In this document: piece by piece, positions 62,104-64,000 of the stretch | How positions within the stretch are numbered: the stretch's first letter is position 1 | How the letters are laid out: every line of letters begins with the position of its first letter | Origin: Methylophilaceae bacterium 11 | GTDB taxonomy: Bacteria > Pseudomonadota > Gammaproteobacteria > Burkholderiales > Methylophilaceae | Length of the DNA stretch: 64,000 nt | NCBI GenBank assembly: GCA_000525025.1 | Contig: JCKJ01000001.1 | Location: 1,240,001 to 1,304,000, forward strand | Reading direction: 5' to 3' | Translations under genes and position numbers: made by a program | Notes under the pieces: model-generated | What the model saw: only the letters and a program-made list of their open reading frames with translations | Database searches by the model: none | Told to the model about the DNA's origin: nothing

Positions 62104-62883
62104 ATGCTAAGTGCCGAGCAGCGCTTAGTGTTTATGGAGGTGATTGAGGAATCGTTACGTTTAACGCAACGCACACACCTATTTAATTGGCTGCAACGGG
62201 GCGTGCAATATTTAATTGGGCACGAAGTCATGCTGTTTGGCGTGCGTTCCTCGGATAGTGATTTATATGATTATGAGTACTTCACCTCATCGCGCTATTT
62301 TGGTGAGTTGCAGTTTAATCAGGTGATTAAAAAAGACGAAGGTATCGTCAGAAAAGCATTGGCTACATGGAACAAAACCGGCACGCCAGTCTTTGTGACC
62401 AACCAAATCATGCCGGTCGATTTTAATCATTATGGCGTGATGAGCGCCGAAGACGATGAGCTATTGGCTGCTGAGCTTAAAAACTTTGTAGTGCATGGGT
62501 TTGGTGACAACCGTACACGCATTTCTACGGTAGTTGCATTTGGCCGCCTGTCTTCTCCTATTTCTGCGCATACCGCCTATTTGCTGGAACTGATCATGCC
62601 GCATTTGCATTGCGCATTGATTAAAGTGACTGCGAATCGTAGCGGCGTCTCAATGATATTAAATACGCCGCACACCACTAAAAAAATCACGAAACGTGAG
62701 TTTGAGATTTTGCAGTGGTTACATATGGGCAAAACCAATTGGGAGATTTCTTCTATTTTGGAAATTAGCCCGTTGACCGTCAAGAATCATGTCCAAAATA
62801 TTCTGCGCAAATTAGATGTAGAGAATCGCGGTCAAGCGGCTGTCAAGGCTGCCAAGTTGGGTTTAGTCACCATCTCCAATTAG
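62104..62883 (+). CDS. epsA: LuxR-family regulator, EpsA-like (PEP-CTERM/exosortase-linked)
   Basis: A 259-residue regulator. An N-terminal sensory region (about residues 1-180) is unlike acyl-homoserine lactone domains. It is followed by a LuxR/GerE helix-turn-helix: TKREFEILQWLHMGKTNWEI and SPLTVKNHVQNILRKL (about 190-240). Size and N-terminus fit EpsA, known from exosortase B/PEP-CTERM loci of betaproteobacteria. A TATAAT at 62031 lies within the longer frame that opens at 61912, so I use the ATG at 62104; its ribosome site (GGAA, 3 bases ahead) is weak. An ATG at 62008 is the alternative. It sits between two PEP-CTERM genes. Confidence 0.8.
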   Translation: MLSAEQRLVFMEVIEESLRLTQRTHLFNWLQRGVQYLIGHEVMLFGVRSSDSDLYDYEYFTSSRYFGELQFNQVIKKDEGIVRKALATWNKTGTPVFVTNQIMPVDFNHYGVMSAEDDELLAAELKNFVVHGFGDNRTRISTVVAFGRLSSPISAHTAYLLELIMPHLHCALIKVTANRSGVSMILNTPHTTKKITKREFEILQWLHMGKTNWEISSILEISPLTVKNHVQNILRKLDVENRGQAAVKAAKLGLVTISN

Positions 62884-62928
62884 CTTTTCTAGCTGTGAAT
62901 TTAATCGTCACAAAATCTGCATCATTCC

Positions 62929-62944
62929 TAGTTCTTTCGGACTA
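62929..62944. promoter_or_regulatory. Degenerate TAGTCC palindrome, copy 2
   Basis: TAGTTCT-TT-CGGACTA keeps the right half of the glycosyltransferase palindrome (57932) exactly and changes the left half. It lies 240 bp before the PEP-CTERM gene at 63184. Confidence 0.5.
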
Positions 62945-63021
62945 GTTTATCTCCAATAAATATCACACCGTCTTTTTATACTTTTAAGTGAGTAATAGGT
63001 TTGATTAAGCGCCATTACCAG

Positions 63022-63037
63022 TAGTCCAGACAGACTA
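63022..63037. promoter_or_regulatory. Degenerate TAGTCC palindrome, copy 3
   Basis: TAGTCCA-GA-CAGACTA keeps the outer bases of the site at 57932 and is followed by GATGAAA, close to the GATAAAC that follows the first site. It lies about 146 bp before the PEP-CTERM start. Confidence 0.55.
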
Positions 63038-63183
63038 GATGAAAAGTTAGGGATGTCATACGCGGTGATTAAAGTGGCGAAGTCGCTTAATTAGATGGCA
63101 TAAGCGAGATAGGTTGCCAAATAGCAGCACATATTGGCAAACAGTAGTGTTAAGTGTTTTTTTAATTTTTTTGGGAGAAAAGT

Positions 63184-64000
63184 ATGAAATTTCAATTGAA
63201 AGCATTGGCAGCAGCAATGGTATTGGCAGCAGCTGTGCCAGCACAAGCGGCTATCGAATTTTCTAGTACAGGTAATGGCGGTTTGTCATTAGCAGTGTTC
63301 GATTCAGTAAATAACGTATCTGCATTGTTTGACTTAGGTAAAAACTACAGTGATTTTAGTGTTATCGGTGCTTCATTTGCTGATAGCAACATAGACGCTT
63401 TGGGTACAAATCTTTCATGGAATTTGACCTCTGGTGATTATGCCACTGCTTGGAATACATTCTTGTCTTCAGCAAACATTGCAAATTTACAATTTGCAGT
63501 AGTTGGTGGCGATAACAATGCAGGTACAGCGGGTAATAGAGGCTTTATCAGCACGTTAAATGCTGAAACAGCTGTTGGGTTAACTAATACTGCATTGTTT
63601 GCACAAATTGGTGTTTGGGACCAGTACTTGGCTGATGCTCAAACAGATAATGGTACTGTTTATCAAAATCATACGCTTGTAGAAAACGGTGCTAGCGTTG
63701 GTAATTCTGGTAAAGCGAATACGCAACAATATTTCGCCAATACTGGTAAAAATAATGCGGCAGGTAATGTTTCAGTTGGTAATATTGGTCAGTCGCTTGC
63801 AGTGTTTCAGCAAGTATCAGGTGCTAGCACACTTTCAATTGGTGCCTCTACTATTTTCGCAAACAATGCAACTTTCACATTAGGTACTAATGGCGTATTG
63901 ACTTACGCAACTGCACCTGTAGTTGAAGTGCCAGAAGCCGATACATGGGCCATGATGATGTTGGGTTTAGGCTTTATGGGCTTTGTAGCACGTCGTAAAC
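63184..64000 (+). CDS. PEP-CTERM sorting domain protein (runs off right edge)
   Basis: The frame opens with ATG at 63184 after a GGGAG ribosome site and reaches the right edge without a stop, giving 272 visible residues. A signal peptide (about residues 1-22, ending VPAQA) is followed by a low-complexity beta-rich region full of Gly, Ala, Asn and Thr (about 25-240). The tail VEVPEADTWAMMMLGLGFMGFVARRK has the PEP-type motif, helix and arginine cluster, so at most a few residues are missing. It has no recognised domain otherwise. It resembles other abundant exported PEP-CTERM proteins, and the TAGTCC sites before it suggest shared control with the glycosyltransferase. Confidence 0.85.
   Translation, partial: MKFQLKALAAAMVLAAAVPAQAAIEFSSTGNGGLSLAVFDSVNNVSALFDLGKNYSDFSVIGASFADSNIDALGTNLSWNLTSGDYATAWNTFLSSANIANLQFAVVGGDNNAGTAGNRGFISTLNAETAVGLTNTALFAQIGVWDQYLADAQTDNGTVYQNHTLVENGASVGNSGKANTQQYFANTGKNNAAGNVSVGNIGQSLAVFQQVSGASTLSIGASTIFANNATFTLGTNGVLTYATAPVVEVPEADTWAMMMLGLGFMGFVARRK

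Larger units (their letters stand above)
62884..63183. other. 300-bp non-coding region between epsA and the last PEP-CTERM gene
   Basis: No gene was found. Two degenerate copies of the TAGTCC palindrome lie in it (62929-62944 and 63022-63037). TATACT at 62977-62982 could be a -10. A GGGAG just before the ATG at 63184 is the ribosome site. No terminator for epsA is evident. Confidence 0.65.

Overview
This window reads as a stretch of chromosome from a betaproteobacterium, most likely a methylotroph of the Methylophilaceae (Methylotenera/Methylophilus type). That placement is an inference from the moderately AT-rich base use, the gene families, a two-subunit pyruvate carboxylase, and PEP-CTERM/EpsA-type exopolysaccharide genes. 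I found no phage, insertion sequence, rRNA or CRISPR. One tRNA, tRNA-Ser(UGA), is present.

Layout. 1-7.8 kb: two squalene synthesis genes (hpnD cut by the left edge, hpnC), methylthioinosine phosphorylase, def, tRNA-Ser, two tandem small cupins, glnD, map and an HDOD-domain gene. 8-22.5 kb: one long rightward run, rpsB-tsf-pyrH-frr-uppS-cdsA-dxr-rseP-bamA-skp-lpxD-fabZ-lpxA-lpxB-rnhB. It covers translation, isoprenoid and phospholipid precursors, outer-membrane assembly and lipid A. 22.5-29.5 kb: a leftward block with an RsmI-like methylase, a DUF4139 protein, a proline-rich protein with a sorting-signal-like tail, a Maf/YceF pyrophosphatase and the two pyruvate carboxylase subunits. 29.6-41.5 kb: the classical fatty-acid cluster yceD-rpmF-plsX-fabH-fabD-fabG-acpP-fabF-pabC-mltG-tmk-holB-pilZ, then a TatD nuclease and a metallo-beta-lactamase-fold hydrolase.

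41.5-57.5 kb: a low-oxygen respiration region. After a small exported protein and a MocR-type regulator come ccoG, ccoI, ccoS, ccoNOQP, a second ccoG and a short ccoH-like gene, i.e. cbb3 oxidase and its assembly factors. A radical SAM gene, fnr, hemN, a TauE/SafE-like membrane protein and ompW follow. Perfect or near-perfect FNR boxes (TTGAT-N4-ATCAA) lie before ccoN, between fnr and hemN, and before ompW, with a degenerate one before ccoI. They lie about 41 bp upstream of likely start sites, so the region looks like one FNR regulon that includes fnr itself.

57.6-64 kb: a CsbD-like stress gene, then an exopolysaccharide/PEP-CTERM region: a glycosyltransferase, a DUF4114 PEP-CTERM protein, a nucleotide-sugar pyrophosphorylase, an EpsA-like LuxR regulator and a second PEP-CTERM protein that runs off the right edge. 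Its intergenic DNA holds many inverted repeats. A 16-bp palindrome of the form TAGTCC-N4-GGACTA occurs before the glycosyltransferase and, in degenerate form, twice before the last PEP-CTERM gene. I consider it the best candidate for an undescribed control element here.

Five genes (uppS, dxr, skp, ccoI and the TauE/SafE gene) appear to start with TTG, and two (pycA and the RsmI-like gene) with GTG.
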